A model generated the notes under the pieces. It was given only the letters and a program-made list of their open reading frames with translations, searched no databases and was not told the DNA's origin. Both the position numbers and the translations under genes were made by a program. From Isoetes taiwanensis (lineage: Eukaryota; Streptophyta; Lycopodiopsida; Isoetales; Isoetaceae), in contig JAJEKV010000001.1 of assembly GCA_021234155.1 (NCBI GenBank), positions 1,733,927 through 1,797,926 of the forward strand: a stretch of 64,000 nucleotides of DNA, written 5' to 3'. Of the stretch, positions 11,641-23,681 are shown in pieces (the stretch's first letter is position 1; every line of letters starts with the position of its first letter).

Positions 11641-12159
11641 AGCTCTTTGTGCAGGTATTTGTCGATGGAGGTTTGCAGGGTTTGCTCTCTCTTGCCCTTG
11701 TTCGTGGATGGGTCTTTTTTCGTGTCTTGCCTTCTTGTGCTAGCCTCCTTCTTCTCGACCTCCTTTTCCTCATTGACTTTTCTGCTTCTCATTGGCCAGT
11801 CACGAGGGAACTTGCTTCCGTTGTTGTCCTACCTCAGCCTCTCGCGCTTCTTTTTGGGAGGTTCCACTTTCTCTTTCTTCCCTGTGAGATCCTTTGGGAC
11901 CATTAGGGTTTGCAATGTATGGACTATGATTAGTAGGCTCTATAGCATGGCTCGAGAGTTTCTCCCAGGTTTGGCTCCTTGGTGTGCGGGGTATTGAGCT
12001 GCATATGTTGTCATTGGGGAGGGGGTGTGTAACCCTCTCTAGAGGTTTCTATCCTCTCCCCCTTGTATGGTATATGGTGTTGATGTTGCTTTGCGAGCAT
12101 GCATTGCATCCAAGACGCTACATGTCACAATGGTAGGAGCATTGCTTGACAAATTTCTC
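11641..12159. other. No recognisable gene
   Basis: Pyrimidine-rich plus strand. The overlapping ORFs here (up to 144 codons) are rich in Leu, Ser and Phe from simple sequence and match no family I recognise. Confidence 0.4.
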
Positions 12160-12163
12160 GGTT

Positions 12164-12438
12164 GGGTGAAAGCATGTTAGGGCCTACATAAAAAATTACC
12201 AAAAAGGTACTTTTCTGTGTACTTCTGTGCAAGTACATAATTGTATTTTAAAGTACCTAGACTACAAGATTGACTAAAAGAAATTGTGTTATGTTCAAGA
12301 GTAGTAGTACATACATGTTGTAAGGTACTTTGTGATGTCAAGAAGATGTTAAGAACTCAAATATATCATCATCTTTAACTACCCAGAGTATTTTCCAGGT
12401 AGTTTCCAAAACATGTAGGCCCTAACATGCTCTTACCC
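12164..12438. mobile_element. 275-bp MITE with GGGTGAAAGCATGTT inverted repeats
   Basis: The left end GGGTGAAAGCATGTTAGGGC is matched by the inverted right end with two differences over about 26 bp. GGTT flanks both sides (12160-12163 and 12439-12442), suggesting a 4-bp target duplication. The first 15 bases equal the first 15 of the terminal repeat of the 10-kb element at 14636. It is non-coding. Confidence 0.78.
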
Positions 12439-12442
12439 GGTT

Positions 12443-13261
12443 ACCCATTAGGAGGCGCATTAGCTACAATGAAGACAGATCCTCAATCATTGCATCAAAG
12501 CGTACTGAAGAGCTGGGGTAAATGCATGTTTGAGCTCAACCACGGACTCCAAAACATTGCCTTCGACAGGACCTAGGCTCACAACACGGCCCATAACTAT
12601 TGAGCAACAAAAGACATGCCTTCGCATTTCTAAACAGCTTTACTTTGCTTGCAACTTCCATGTATTTCATGCTATCAAATTCTTAGCAACCGTCTTCAAT
12701 TTAAAATATCGAGTTCTTCCTTCGTACCCTCAACAAAATTGACATACAAACAATTCACAGTTCCTAAGTTCTTTTGCACCCCACCCTCCCTTCTTATTTC
12801 TCTATTTGGATTCTTCATACATTGTTTTGTATGTTATCAAGTATCAAATACTCCACCCTATTAATAAAGTCATGGTATCAAGTACTCTATTGTCTAAGTA
12901 CCAATTTGAATTGATTGTCAAAACATAACTTTGAATTATGATTTAAGTCACTTCACAAAACATGTATTTTCATTCTCTCCTCTATTAGACTTCTCCTTAT
13001 GCTTCTGCCATCCTTGTTCCATATACCGAGCACCACAGACTAATATGTTACACTCAAACCCCAAAGTCCATGTGTCGAGTTGGATCCTAGTCCAAGAGGA
13101 ACTCAACATCTAAGGAGGAGTTATTGATGCAAATGGGTACCATCACCTTCACAAAATGTCAATGTCTTAAAATAGCAATTTTGATTGATTGTAAAAACAT
13201 AACTTTCAAGCATGATTTAAACCACATTAACCTCCGACCATGGCGGGCAACCCTCCGCGCG
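12443..13261. other. No recognisable gene
   Basis: AT-rich internal remnant between the MITE and the right LTR-like copy. Only short ORFs of 60-71 codons occur, none resembling a known family. Confidence 0.4.
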
Positions 13262-14093
13262 CAGCACCTTGTTTATGAATATCGTTGGAGAAGTAAAAAC
13301 TGATAACAGAGAAAGTTATTGCGTAAAAGACCGGTCAGAATGGCAAATAGGGACACAACTGCTGGAAATATGACGAAGCAGACCGGAATGGACAAGGCCA
13401 TGGTCGGATTTGAGGAATAACTCTTCTATGATATAAATAGAGGTTAGTGTTCGCCATAGTCGTAGTTCCATGAGCTTTTTGAAAATAAACAAATCAAGAC
13501 AAGCCAAGGATAATTAGGAAGCATATTCTAAGACATACAACAGGGGTTTGAGCTTTAAGGAGATCGCTGGCTGCAGAAGTAAGCCATGGTAAGCATGATT
13601 AGACAGGGTTTTGTCCATAGATGAGATATAAAACAACACAAGCATTTAAGCAAATTACAGCTCCAAGCCATCACGGATTCTGTGGCATCCTTCTACAGCT
13701 CCGATTACAGCTCCGATTGCCCACCAATCTACTTTCCTTCTGCAGGAATAGTTGGCGCATTGGCAGATGCTGCAGAACACGAAAAAAAAAACTAACATTT
13801 CACTCAAAAGGGTGTGTTCCTATAAATACTTTTAGACTTCTAACATTGGGGAAATATCCTCCCCTTCCTAATTGATGGGAAAATATCTCTCTATTTCTAC
13901 ATATTCTTAGTTATCTCCTCCAGCTATTCGAATTTAGATATTTCCTCTATTCTTATTACAAATATCTACCATGCCTGTGTATATCGTATTCGATTTGATT
14001 CCCGACCATTGCAATTTTTTTCCATAACTAAATATTCCTAACCAAAGGTTAAACAAAAATAAGGATCAACTAACTTACACTACAACCCCCTAG
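13262..14093 (-). repeat. LTR-like direct repeat, right copy
   Basis: Partner of 6575-7605, in the same orientation and about 6.7 kb away. It ends in 'acaaccccctag' directly against the LINE endonuclease fragment. With a minus-strand element, this would be the 5' LTR. No clear primer-binding site remains on its left side, so the LTR identity is an inference. Confidence 0.5.
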
Positions 14094-14635
14094 CGAATGC
14101 GAGAAGCAGGAGCATGGACAGCAAGGGCCCCTTTAATGACAAATAAAGTGGATACTGATCAGAATTAGAGCACATTAGGATCATTATGGTCCACATCATA
14201 TTCATCATAGAAAGGTGGTGATGTAGGTGGGAAGAGGCAGCAACAAAAATGCCACTACCATTGTTGCAATGGAGTTTGATCCACATGTAACGGTCATATC
14301 TACTAGCTTTATCAAGCGTGATATATGGAGCAAGAGCATCCTTGAAATCGCAAGCAACCCCACTACAACCTCGTTTTCCATGACATTCATTAAATAATGA
14401 AAAGGTATTGATAGCTTGTGAAATGAGGTAGCCTCTGGGCAGAATGCTCCCATGTTTCCATGGGCAGAAGGATATCCATATCTTTTGCAATGGACCATAG
14501 AGGCAGCGGCGGCAGTAATAACAGCCGCAACAACATCAGCAATATGTATACTATTAGCAACACAAACAATGCGCATTTGCAGCTTTGATATATGCAACAT
14601 TTTCAGCAGAAGCAGTATGAGAAGTTGTAGCATGA
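14094..14635 (-). pseudogene. LINE endonuclease fragment
   Basis: On the minus strand, three blocks follow one another: METWEHS-like (family QETW motif), then GCSGVACDFKDALAPYI, then SRYDRYMWIKL and IFVAAS. This order is characteristic of APE-type LINE endonucleases. The GDFN motif is missing because the fragment ends at the LTR-like repeat. On the other side it is broken by the 10-kb element at 14636; its continuation should lie from 24797. Several stops are present. Confidence 0.65.
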
Positions 14636-14661
14636 GGGTGAAAGCATGTTGTAGTGGAACA
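14636..14661 (+). repeat. Left terminal inverted repeat
   Basis: 26 bp identical to the inverted sequence at 24767-24792. It is preceded by ATGA. Confidence 0.85.
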
Positions 14662-15884
14662 AAAACGTGCATTTTAGCACCACATTTTTGGGTGCTAAGT
14701 GTGGTGGGAACTACCGAATTTGTAGTGGGAGAGGGAGTTATTTTTTCAAAAATACACATGATTACTTATTCAAAATTTTGTCCTTTCAGTCTTATTCAGG
14801 CTTATTCAAAGAACGCATTACCCATCATTTTCCCTCAAAAACTCGATCACGCTCCCTTAATCCCAAGACCATTTTCGGTTCTCAATTTTCATTTTCCCTC
14901 AAAAACTCGATCACGCTCCCTTAATCCGCAAGACCATTTCGATTTCTCGGCAAGAAGATCGATCACTTAAATGGCTCGATCATCTGGACTTGAATGCCAC
15001 AGGATACACCTACAAGGAAATGTACTGGGCAAGAAAAGCATTACGCCACACAAGAAGAAATCGAAATCGCTTTGGGGACCGAAAGTATTAGGAAAATCCA
15101 CTTATTGTGTCTGGGGATGCCCATGATTCTCTGTTGTTTAGAATATTGTTTTGTTTCATCATGCAAAAGTTGAAGAATATGAGCAAGGAGAGGTATAATG
15201 AATATATGTGCCTTTACAAAAAATCACAGCGGGAAGTGTGCCCAGGGGAGGCATGGCCTCACGTGACTATGGTCATTATGATTACCTTCACACAAAAGGA
15301 AAAGAAATAAATTGGTTGAGTTTCCGCACAGTTAAGAGAAAAGGGTCTCAAGCCTCCGTCCCAACGTAAGAGGAAGCATGCAATCATTTCAAATAGTGAG
15401 GAAGTAGAGCAACCCGCCACGGATGATGCTTCCTCTCTTGAAATGACTAGGCCACAATTCAAGCCTCCTCAAGTCAGAAGAAGAATCTCGGGAAAATCAC
15501 TCAAAAAATAGGTACTTTTCAACCCTTTTCTTCCGGAACCACCATATGATGCAATTTAATATTGGAACCGTTATTTTCCAGCAAGGTCTAGCAAGCTTGA
15601 ACAATCGTGTACACCACTTACTTTCTTCATTTGGGTGTGTTGTAAGTTATGTGTAGGAAATTGAAGCCGCTAATTTCGAGTTGTGGTGGATAATTTCAGT
15701 TCACAATGAGTATGTAGCTCCAAATGTGTTACATGTGACGGTCATATGGTGCCGCTTATATGTTAATAATGTAGTTTGTAGCATATGTAGTGTCACATAT
15801 AGTACCAAACGTGGTACCTTATCCGAATAGTGAATTGGCTTCCATATGTTTCTATACTTAGTGTCATATGTGATGTTAGATATG

Positions 15885-16285
15885 GTGATACTTGTGAATG
15901 GTGGATTGTCCGCCATATGTGGTGCCAATCGGCTGCGCTAAATATTGCACCACGCTATCCGCCACATATGGGGTGGTGGATGCCCTCACGGATGTGGTGC
16001 CTACGTGCATTGTGGTGCCACATGTGGTGTCTAATCGTGGCACCACTATGGATCCCACATTTTGCACCACATGTGGTGTCTTTGGCGCCATTTGTGGTGC
16101 GGCAATGGATTGCCATGTGGTGCCTTGGGTGCATTGTGGTGCCATATGTGGTGTGGCATGTGGCACCAGTTTGGTGTCACATGCCACACCACATGTGGTG
16201 AATATGGCGCCATTTGTGGTGCAAAGTTTGTCATGATGGAATTTGTGGTGTGTAAAGTGGTGCCTGTTGTGTCATGTGGTACTAA
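15885..16285. repeat. GTGGTGCC-type minisatellite
   Basis: Irregular repetition of 'tgtggtgcc', 'atgtggtg' and 'gccacatg' on both strands gives many short palindromes such as ccacatgtgg. ORFs crossing it (up to 123 codons, rich in Cys, Val and Trp) are products of the repeat, not genes. Confidence 0.75.
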
Positions 16286-16597
16286 CCTTGGATTACTTTC
16301 GAGGATGAATTCAACGGGACACTAGGAGAATGGATCAACTCTACAAGATCGAAGTGATTCGATTGTAAAGGCAAGGTTGCAAACTTGTGATCAAAGCTGC
16401 AGTGCTACAAATGAAGGTTCAAGCAACTTGAGTTCCGCATCGACCGAGAAGATGAATAAAGATTTAAAAATGATTAAGGATAAACCAAGTCGATGGCAGA
16501 CGGTATTCTGGCTATATGCCAAGATAGAGAGGTCGAAATGAAGGAACTATTACCGTAACTTGAGCGTACAAAAATCGAGGAGCTTAATCTGTCACCA

Positions 16598-17035
16598 GTG
16601 GGAAGCGACACAACAAAGATTGAAAGTGCCGGAACCAAGTTTAGAGAGGTTTCATCTTGCAAGGACCGTCTTCCTTTATTTGTCTTGGATCCACTACTGC
16701 AGGACCTTGATAAGGCTGAAGATTATGGTAGTGGTTGTCCATTCTGTGGCAAGATCCTCCAGTGGATGGGGAAACCACTACCAACTTTGATTGCTGAATG
16801 CAGTCACCAATACCATCTTCCATGTCTGCTCAGCCTCTTGAGGTACTTCATAACAAAATTCCTGAAGTGCTTAGTATAATTGTATTCTCATTGACAAATT
16901 TGCGTTCACTTTGCAGGATTTGTAATCACTGTTGCATTGAGAATTGCTGTCATGAATTTTCTACAGCATGGGTACAAGCCTTAGGTGTGAGTAGGGAGGA
17001 TCAAAAGCAACTTCAAGCTACTGAGGCACTTACAG
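16598..17035 (+). CDS. RING-H2-like zinc-finger gene fragment (two exons), possibly captured
   Basis: Exon 1 (16598-16842) and exon 2 (16917-17035) join across a 74-nt intron (GT at 16843, AG at 16915-16916), creating an AG|G Arg codon. The joined product contains a C-x2-C-x17-C-x-H-x2-H-x2-C-x7-C-x2-C array, starting CPFCGKILQWM and ending RICNHC, which fits the RING-H2 spacing of E3 ubiquitin ligases. Exon 2 ends at ACAG|GTGAGC, a good donor, so more exons may follow; none was found. The true start is unknown: an in-frame stop lies upstream at about 16554, and an open serine-rich stretch in another frame lies at 16330-16540. It lies inside the 10-kb TIR element, so a captured host gene piece is the simplest reading. 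It may be non-functional. Confidence 0.45.
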
Positions 17036-17099
17036 GTGAGCACTTATAGGTAGCTCGAAAAGAGAGTAAGCCTGGCTTAGTCTCCTTCATTTTCTGTTT

Positions 17100-17305
17100 A
17101 TCGTATCTAATTTGCCCCCTAGGATGACATCGCTCACTCAGGTGGCGAATTAGATATCTCAAGCAAGAAACTCGAAAAGGGAGTAAGCCCGACATAAAAC
17201 AAGATCCTGGCTGGCTTAGTCTCTTTTGCTTCTCCTGTTTTGTGTATCTAAAGTGCCCCCTGGGATGAGATCGCTCGCTCATTTTAGGGGACACTTTAGA
17301 TATAT
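17100..17305. repeat. Two tandem hairpin repeats
   Basis: Hairpin 1 (about 17104-17157) pairs 'atctaatttgcc' with 'ggcgaattagat'. Hairpin 2 (about 17236-17302) pairs 'atctaaagtgcccc' with 'ggggacactttagat'. Both are followed by a/gAGAGTAAg-type sequence and preceded by 'ggcttagtctc', so a hairpin-bearing unit of roughly 130 bp was duplicated and diverged with compensating changes. Confidence 0.6.
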
Positions 17306-19930
17306 AAAAACAGAACATCAAAAAGAGAGTAAAAAAAGTCCGAACTTAGTTAAAAAAAACCAAAACATAGTTACAATCAATTGTGATTCAATTCCGTGTT
17401 TTAGAGCATGGTGCCGCTTTTACTAATTCAGGTCTAATCGTTCATACCGGTGGCAATGACTATGTGAGTCCATCTAGCACACCAAAAGGGAATTATTTTC
17501 TACCCTCAAAGGTAACCAAGTCTTGTTTGATGCAATTGGGATATGTAGCTTACTTCTTCATCCCTACTTTGTAGATATAGATGTACAATGTGGGTCGATT
17601 AGGGGACAAGACACTCCCACCCCTTGAAAAGCATTAGACACTTTATAGGCTTCGGGCAAATCAGAAGATGCATCGTTACGTGAAATCGGACAAATCAAGA
17701 GATGTCAACAAATCCAAGAGGTGCATCAAGTCAAGCTCCGGTGAGGTGCTCCAACCGACAAGAATCGCCGGATCAACAGATGCATTAAGTCATGCTCCAC
17801 ACCAATCGCCAAATCGGCCAGATGCATCAAGGTTATGATCCAACAAATCGCTTTCGTGAATGTAAGTCACAAGGTAACTTCCAACCTTTTGTGCCTCTTC
17901 TTTTTTAATTTGACCCATATAGTTACCGGGACTGTTAAATTTTTGCACTGGAAGTGTCTCGAGAGAAAAAGCAAGAGCAGAATTCCAAGCAAAAGACACC
18001 TCCAAGACATTTCGAGGAAGTTTCCATCCCCATCGAATAGATGTCGGGGCGTAAGTTTCTAGCCCCGCACCAAGAAATGTCAAGCGTAAGTTTCCAGCCC
18101 CTGCACCAACTCGTCCATGCAGAAGACTACAAGGTTAAGCCCAATCCCGCTTGTTTTTACTACAATAGAGTTCTGGGTAGAAGCTATGACAAGAGTGAGT
18201 CCATACCCTTCGCTAAAGAAGATGATGTTAAGTTGATCACACTTAATGTAACCAAGTGGGTAGTAACTAGACCAGCCGGGCGAGTTCATAGATTGGTGCA
18301 AAAATTTTTCATATAGCACTTTCGTCCAAAACTGAGCAGCTCAAAACTTGAGAGTCATAGTTAAGGGAGCATTGATGAAACACAAGGACAAATTCAAGTT
18401 CATATGGAGTCGGGATCATCGTATTCAACACAAATTTATTTAACAAGTAAAAAGCCAATTTTTTGAAGCACCGAAAAAGGTCTACGACAATTTCGTGTTT
18501 CACAAAAAGAGAACGTGCTTCTCATTGATGATAGCGACATACAAAGGGTACCTCAATGCGCCTAAACACCATGATCCGGCCCAAAAACCGGAGCCCCCCG
18601 ATAGAGTAGATGGCAATTTCCTCATGAATGATCTAAAGGTTTGGCTTGAGGGGTTTTTGAAGGCGGAGGAATGTGCAAAGTTATGTCTAAAAGCAACAAA
18701 ATGTGAATATGTTTGACACCGAGAGTCAAATTTGTATTAATATGATGAAAAACATAGAACTAAAGCCTAGAAATAGTATTATTGTGTATATGATGTAACC
18801 TCTCTTGACTTTTTAATATAAACAAAGTTTTACTTCAATTGTTCATTTCTTGGCTATTTCAATGTTCCTCAAGGTTTTCAATGATCTTCCATTTGCTGAA
18901 TGTAAACTTACACCACCAAAGACGAGGACATAGCAGTGTTAAGAGCAAGACATCCAACCCGAGTAACACTTGCCACTTGAAGTGTTTAAAGGACAGCAGA
19001 GCCTCTTGTGCTTGATCAAGAGGCAATCGTAATATTGGAGAAAAGTAGGGATTGGTTCAAAGGATGATAGTCCATTTCTTCATGAGGTTAGTAATTTAAT
19101 ATAAACAACTCAGATTTGAAGTCTTTCGTTGTTTCTTAAATCATCTTGTTTTACGGACCTTGGACTTTGGCGGTGTATGCACCAATTCAAGATCAAGCAT
19201 GACATGGAGCGAAGTTCCATTTCATGGATCCGCTCATTTACACATTACCGCCGAGCGAGCTTGTTTCAAAGGACAAACTGTTGCACCCTCAACTTGCAAT
19301 TTCGAATGTACCATTGCCAAAGATGTTATCGCTAAAGACCTTTGGGCCGGTGTATGTCATTGTAGGTCTTGGAGGTCGCCGGTTAAATGTCACCGGTGTG
19401 TACCATTTTGATGACCTAGAAATGTACAAGGGCTCCGGCACATCATGAGTTTTGTTGAGGATGCAAACACAAAATTCCCAAGCACCATAAAAGCTGCTGC
19501 GCCACAAGAAAATTACAAGTTCCCCCACCTCGACTCGATTCTTTGGTCGTGGGTGGTCCCGCTATATGTGTCTTCGTGAAAAGAAAGTTGTGGTCGCGAT
19601 GTAATGCGAGACTTGGACATACTATCCCAATGCAAGGTGAGTTCAGTAAATTTGAAGGTATTACTCATCCAATGTGAGGCCCTGATATGTTTGTTGCGGT
19701 GGTGTACCAATTTCTAGTTGCGGTATTTTGTTGGACACGCCGCTGGAATGATGATTGATGTTGTGAAGCACGATTCTTTGTAGTAATGAAGTCGAGGTTG
19801 TGAGATCAATAGATCTTTACTTGTAATCACATGTTTGTATTATTGTAACCAAAGAGGTTATTCTTGTAACCTATTCTTTCATTGACACTCTAATGTACAT
19901 TGTTGTATACTATTGTATACAATAGACTTT
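17306..19930. other. Interior of the TIR element; broken ORFs only
   Basis: Short plus-strand ORFs occur at 18041-18316 (91 codons), 18495-18716 (73) and 19224-19448 (74). The latter two look protein-like in composition but match no family that I recognise. They may be exon remnants of the element's own genes. Confidence 0.35.
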
Positions 19931-19976
19931 TTGGCTGACGACTGTGAGCAACACTCGGGTGGAGTTCAAATCTCCG
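19931..19976 (+). other. tRNA-like promoter pair (possible SINE head)
   Basis: An A-box-like 'tggctgacgactg' at 19932 is followed after about 30 bp by 'ggagttcaaatctcc' at 19961-19975, which is a perfect small T-arm stem with the TTCAAAT loop. The GAGCAAC between them also occurs in the SINEs at 49 and 52 kb. No full tRNA cloverleaf is evident. Confidence 0.35.
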
Positions 19977-20012
19977 TAAGAAATTGATGTATTCAAAGAT
20001 TCATGACAATGT

Positions 20013-20600
20013 GGTGTTACATGTCGTGATAGATGTGGTGATGCAAATGGTGCATGTGGTGAATCATGTGGTGCATTTGGTGAACCATGTGGTGAATCAT
20101 GTGGTGAATCGTAGGTGGCATGTTGGAGCTTACGTGGCATGTTTGACTTTCATTGACCAACATGTTTGGTGATGCAAATGGTGCATGTGGTGAATCATGA
20201 GGTGCATTTGGTGAATCATGTGGTGCATCGGTGGGTGGCATGTTGGAGCTTACGTGGCATGTTTGAGCCACCTTGGCATGTTGGAGCCTAGTTGGCATAT
20301 TTGAGCCACCTTGGCATGCTTGAGCCTTTACATGACCTTTGTTACATGTTTGACTTTCATTGACCAACATGTTTGGTGATGCAAATAGTGCATGTGGTGA
20401 ATCATGAGGTGCATTTGGTGAATCATGTGGTGAATCATGTGGTGCATCGTAGGTGGCATGTTGGAGCTTACGTGGCATGTTTGAGCCACCTTGGCATGTT
20501 GGAGCCTAGGTGGCATATTTGAGCCACCTTGGCATGCTTGAGCCTTTACATGACCTTGGTGAATCATGTGGTGCATCGTAGGTGGCATGTTGGAGCTATT
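20013..20600. repeat. Mixed minisatellite: GTGGTGAATC and inverted 19-bp satellite units
   Basis: Blocks of 'atgtggtgaatcatgtggtg' alternate with blocks of 'ggcatgttggagc' and 'ggcatgtttgagccacctt'. The latter are the reverse complement of the 19-bp satellite at 55191-58686. A larger unit spanning about 20170-20480 is partly repeated at 20380-20600. Confidence 0.85.
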
Positions 20601-20609
20601 CATGAATGG

Positions 20610-21405
20610 CCAATTCAGGATAGATATATATATATTTTTTTTAATGTTTTTTAGAAAATAAAATAATGGTCCTTTCGAGGTTATTATTAGTTGCCTACTA
20701 AATCTTTAGGAATAAAGATGCTAATGGTACGAAATCCTAAAATCGTAGCCTACGAAATTAATTTCACGCCAGCCTTTTATAGGCTATGGTCGTGAAGGAG
20801 AAGCATCGTCCAATTCCTTCCACGGAATGTCGGCCGGCTGCCGCGCTCTCCCTCCGCGCTCTGCCTCTCCCTCTCCCTCTCGCTCTCCCTCCCTAAAAGC
20901 GCCTGAAACCGCTTTCAATTCCTTTGGCACGTGTGATGGCCAGTTATGAAATAGGATCTTGGCCAAATTACCATTTCTGGAGGGCGAACACGAGAGCCCA
21001 AGTGCAGAGCCCCGAAGCACGAGAGCTCGAGTCTCATTCCACCTCTTAAAAGCTCAAGATCTTTTGGAGCTTTGGAAGAGGTGGAATCCTCCCCTAATTT
21101 CGATTCCTCTCGATGAAGCTTCTTCCCGATGATCAATTTGATTCCCAAGATTCCGATAACGAATCGAAATAAGACTGCAGAAGAAGAAGAAGAAGAAGAG
21201 GTAGAAGGCTTAAGAAGAACATGAAGTTTTTTGAAACTCCAAAATTTTCTCTGAGTAAGTAGCATGCATGCATTAAATTTTTGCTTTCTTTTATGTATTC
21301 TAAACTAATTTTCTTCACTTTTTCTTACGTGATGAAGCTTGAAGTCCCGATTTGTGCTTTTTTTTTTTTCTTTTTATCAAGTTAGTCTGAGTGCCTTTTG
21401 TGCCT
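20610..21405. other. No recognisable gene
   Basis: Contains a CT-rich tract near 20840-20890 and a GAA-repeat near 21180-21200 that would encode poly-Glu. No supported gene. Confidence 0.4.
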
Positions 21406-21409
21406 TTGT

Positions 21410-21800
21410 ATTATTTTTGAAAAAGCGGATGGTATATAGGCCTTAGTGCCTTCATTTGATCTCACCCCCTTGTGAACTCACCCCTTGTGATACAGGCCTT
21501 AGTGCCTCTTTGTAATATATATGATGGCCTTAGTGCCTTTTTGAATATATGATGGCCTTGTGCCTTTTTTGAACCTTGTGTAAATTTCTAATTTCAAGTA
21601 TTCGGTATCTTACATTTTAACATATGATGGCCTTTGTGCCGATCAGAATCCGTGCCTTGTGCCTTTTGTTTAATCGAGAAAATAGTTTATAATGGCTTTG
21701 TGTCTTGTGTAAATTTGTGCCTTGTGTAAATTTCTAATTGCATTTTTACCACGTGCCCTGTTTCTAAAAACAGATACCCACAGCCTTAGTGCCTTTCTTT
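21410..21800. repeat. 'GGCCTTAGTGCCTTT' imperfect repeat
   Basis: The phrase 'ggccttagtgcctttt', often with 'atatatgat' in front, recurs at least six times with changes between 21438 and 21800. Non-coding. Confidence 0.7.
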
Positions 21801-23239
21801 GATCTCACCCATATGTCCTAACAGGGCCTTATGCAAGTTTAATTCGGTTTTAATTCAGTTTAATCCGCTTATACCTTGGAATTCATTCAACATTCAAGTA
21901 CAAATTTTCAGAATCAAGCATAAAAATGAGAATGCAAAACGTAAACTTCTTTATATTCATAAAAGTTTCTATACATTACCCTTTATACAATTGCCACGAT
22001 GAAGTGGATTTTCCTAATACTTTCATATCAATTCGGGGACCTAATTTGGGATCCATATATTGCCATCACCAAAATCATCAAGATACTATCGGGAATTGAG
22101 AGCCATTCCATTTCTCGACCGGTCAAAAATGGTCAATGCCCCCGGTGATTATGGTGAAATCTGTGGTGAAAGCCGCAGAAAACTGGGGTGAAGTTGTGGT
22201 GATGCAAACGTTGTTTTTATATTTCAAAGGGAGAAAAATACATATGGAAATCTACCATACCGTTAGAATAGTTCATACTTCTTATGAAATGAAGTATGCG
22301 AAAAATCGGGGAAAACTATAACCCCGAGCTTCTAGTATTATCAAAATGCATTAGAGATGACATACGATTCATCGGGCCTCAATCGGATCCCGTGATTGTG
22401 AGATCTCAGAACTCTTCTTCTTCCAAGCACGTTCAAGACTTCATCAAGTGTTTTCATTTGAATAGTTGGTGTAATCCAAAGAACATTAAAACATGAGCTT
22501 CTGGCCGCTCCCACTTATGATCTGATTCATAAACTATTGTCTCAAGTTGTTGTGTCTCCATGCATCCGCATGTCGAGCACTTTTTAATGGCTGAAGCATG
22601 GATCATTTCCTGCTTTAGTTGGATGAACATATCCGCTTCCTCAAGCTCGGGGGAGAGCCGAGAACTCATCCTCGAGAATCATACACCACCCCTGAGAACC
22701 CGCTTACCGCACCAGCCTCTGTTAAGTCTCCCGACGCATCTGTGTAAACAACATCATCCTGTAAAACAACATCTACTACAAAGAAAGGCAACCGCCTATC
22801 AACGCCTTTGGCTTCTAATTCTTTAAGCCCATCGAGGAATTAACCTATGTTTTAAGCCTAGAATACCTCGGAATTCATGGGTCCTCCGCTCCTCTAATAT
22901 CCTCATTTCTCGGGTTTATTTGCTCCAAAGATAGGTCCTACAGGATGCATCGCATTTGAACTGGGTGAAATTGTTTGTGCTCGTGTTCTCCCGTTTTCTT
23001 CCGCCATAGATTTGGATTGTGATAAGCCAATGTCCGCATGCAAAACTAGATTTATGGTTTTCCCCAATGCTTCCTGCGACCGGCTTTTGAATGATTGACC
23101 TTGCATTTGATGTGACAGATTTCCAATGATTCTGTCCCATTCTGGTCCATTCTTAATGTAATTTTTCGTGTGTCACTTTCACCCCTCCAATTAAACCGTG
23201 AGATTTCTATTAAACATAGCATATATTATGGACATTCAT
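21801..23239. other. Interior of the TIR element; no supported gene
   Basis: Scattered ORFs below 92 codons on both strands. GTGGTGAA-type motifs appear again at 22150-22205. No known domain seen. Confidence 0.35.
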
Positions 23240-23645
23240 CTTACACCTCGTTATTCACCACACTAGGCACCACATAGAATATATTACAAAGACATTTATT
23301 TTACACCATATTTTTAACCACACTAGGCACCACACTAGGCACCACACTATGTTATTCACCACACTAGGGACCACATAGCATATATTATGACAAAGATTTA
23401 TTTTACACCATATTATTCACCACACTAGGCACCACAAAGCGTATATTTAGAGCATTTATTTTACACCATATTTTTTCACCACACTAGGCACCACATAGCA
23501 TATATTACAAAGATGTATTTTACACCATGTTATTCACCACACTAGGCACCACAAAGCATATATTGACAACATTTATTTCACACCCGTGCCTCACCACACT
23601 AGGCAAAGACATATCATATATCACAAAGCATTAATAGGCACCACA
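23240..23645. repeat. About 60-bp repeat with 'CACCACACTAGGCACCAC'
   Basis: The phrase recurs near 23256, 23317, 23419, 23477, 23536 and 23590 with 'tattttacaccatattattc' between copies. The inverted form GTGGTGCC links it to the 15885-16285 array on the other side of the element, giving the element two inverted repetitive arms. Confidence 0.8.
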
Positions 23646-23681
23646 CACCACAAGCAATCACTAACCACAAAGAACCACATA

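Noticed and set aside
14452-14970. 172-codon plus ORF spanning the left end of the TIR element
   Set aside because: It is antisense to the LINE endonuclease and crosses the insertion junction, so it cannot be an old gene.
15830-16325. Cys/His-rich ORFs resembling zinc-finger proteins
   Set aside because: The Cys and His come from TGTGGT/CCACAT repeats in several frames; no ordered motif.
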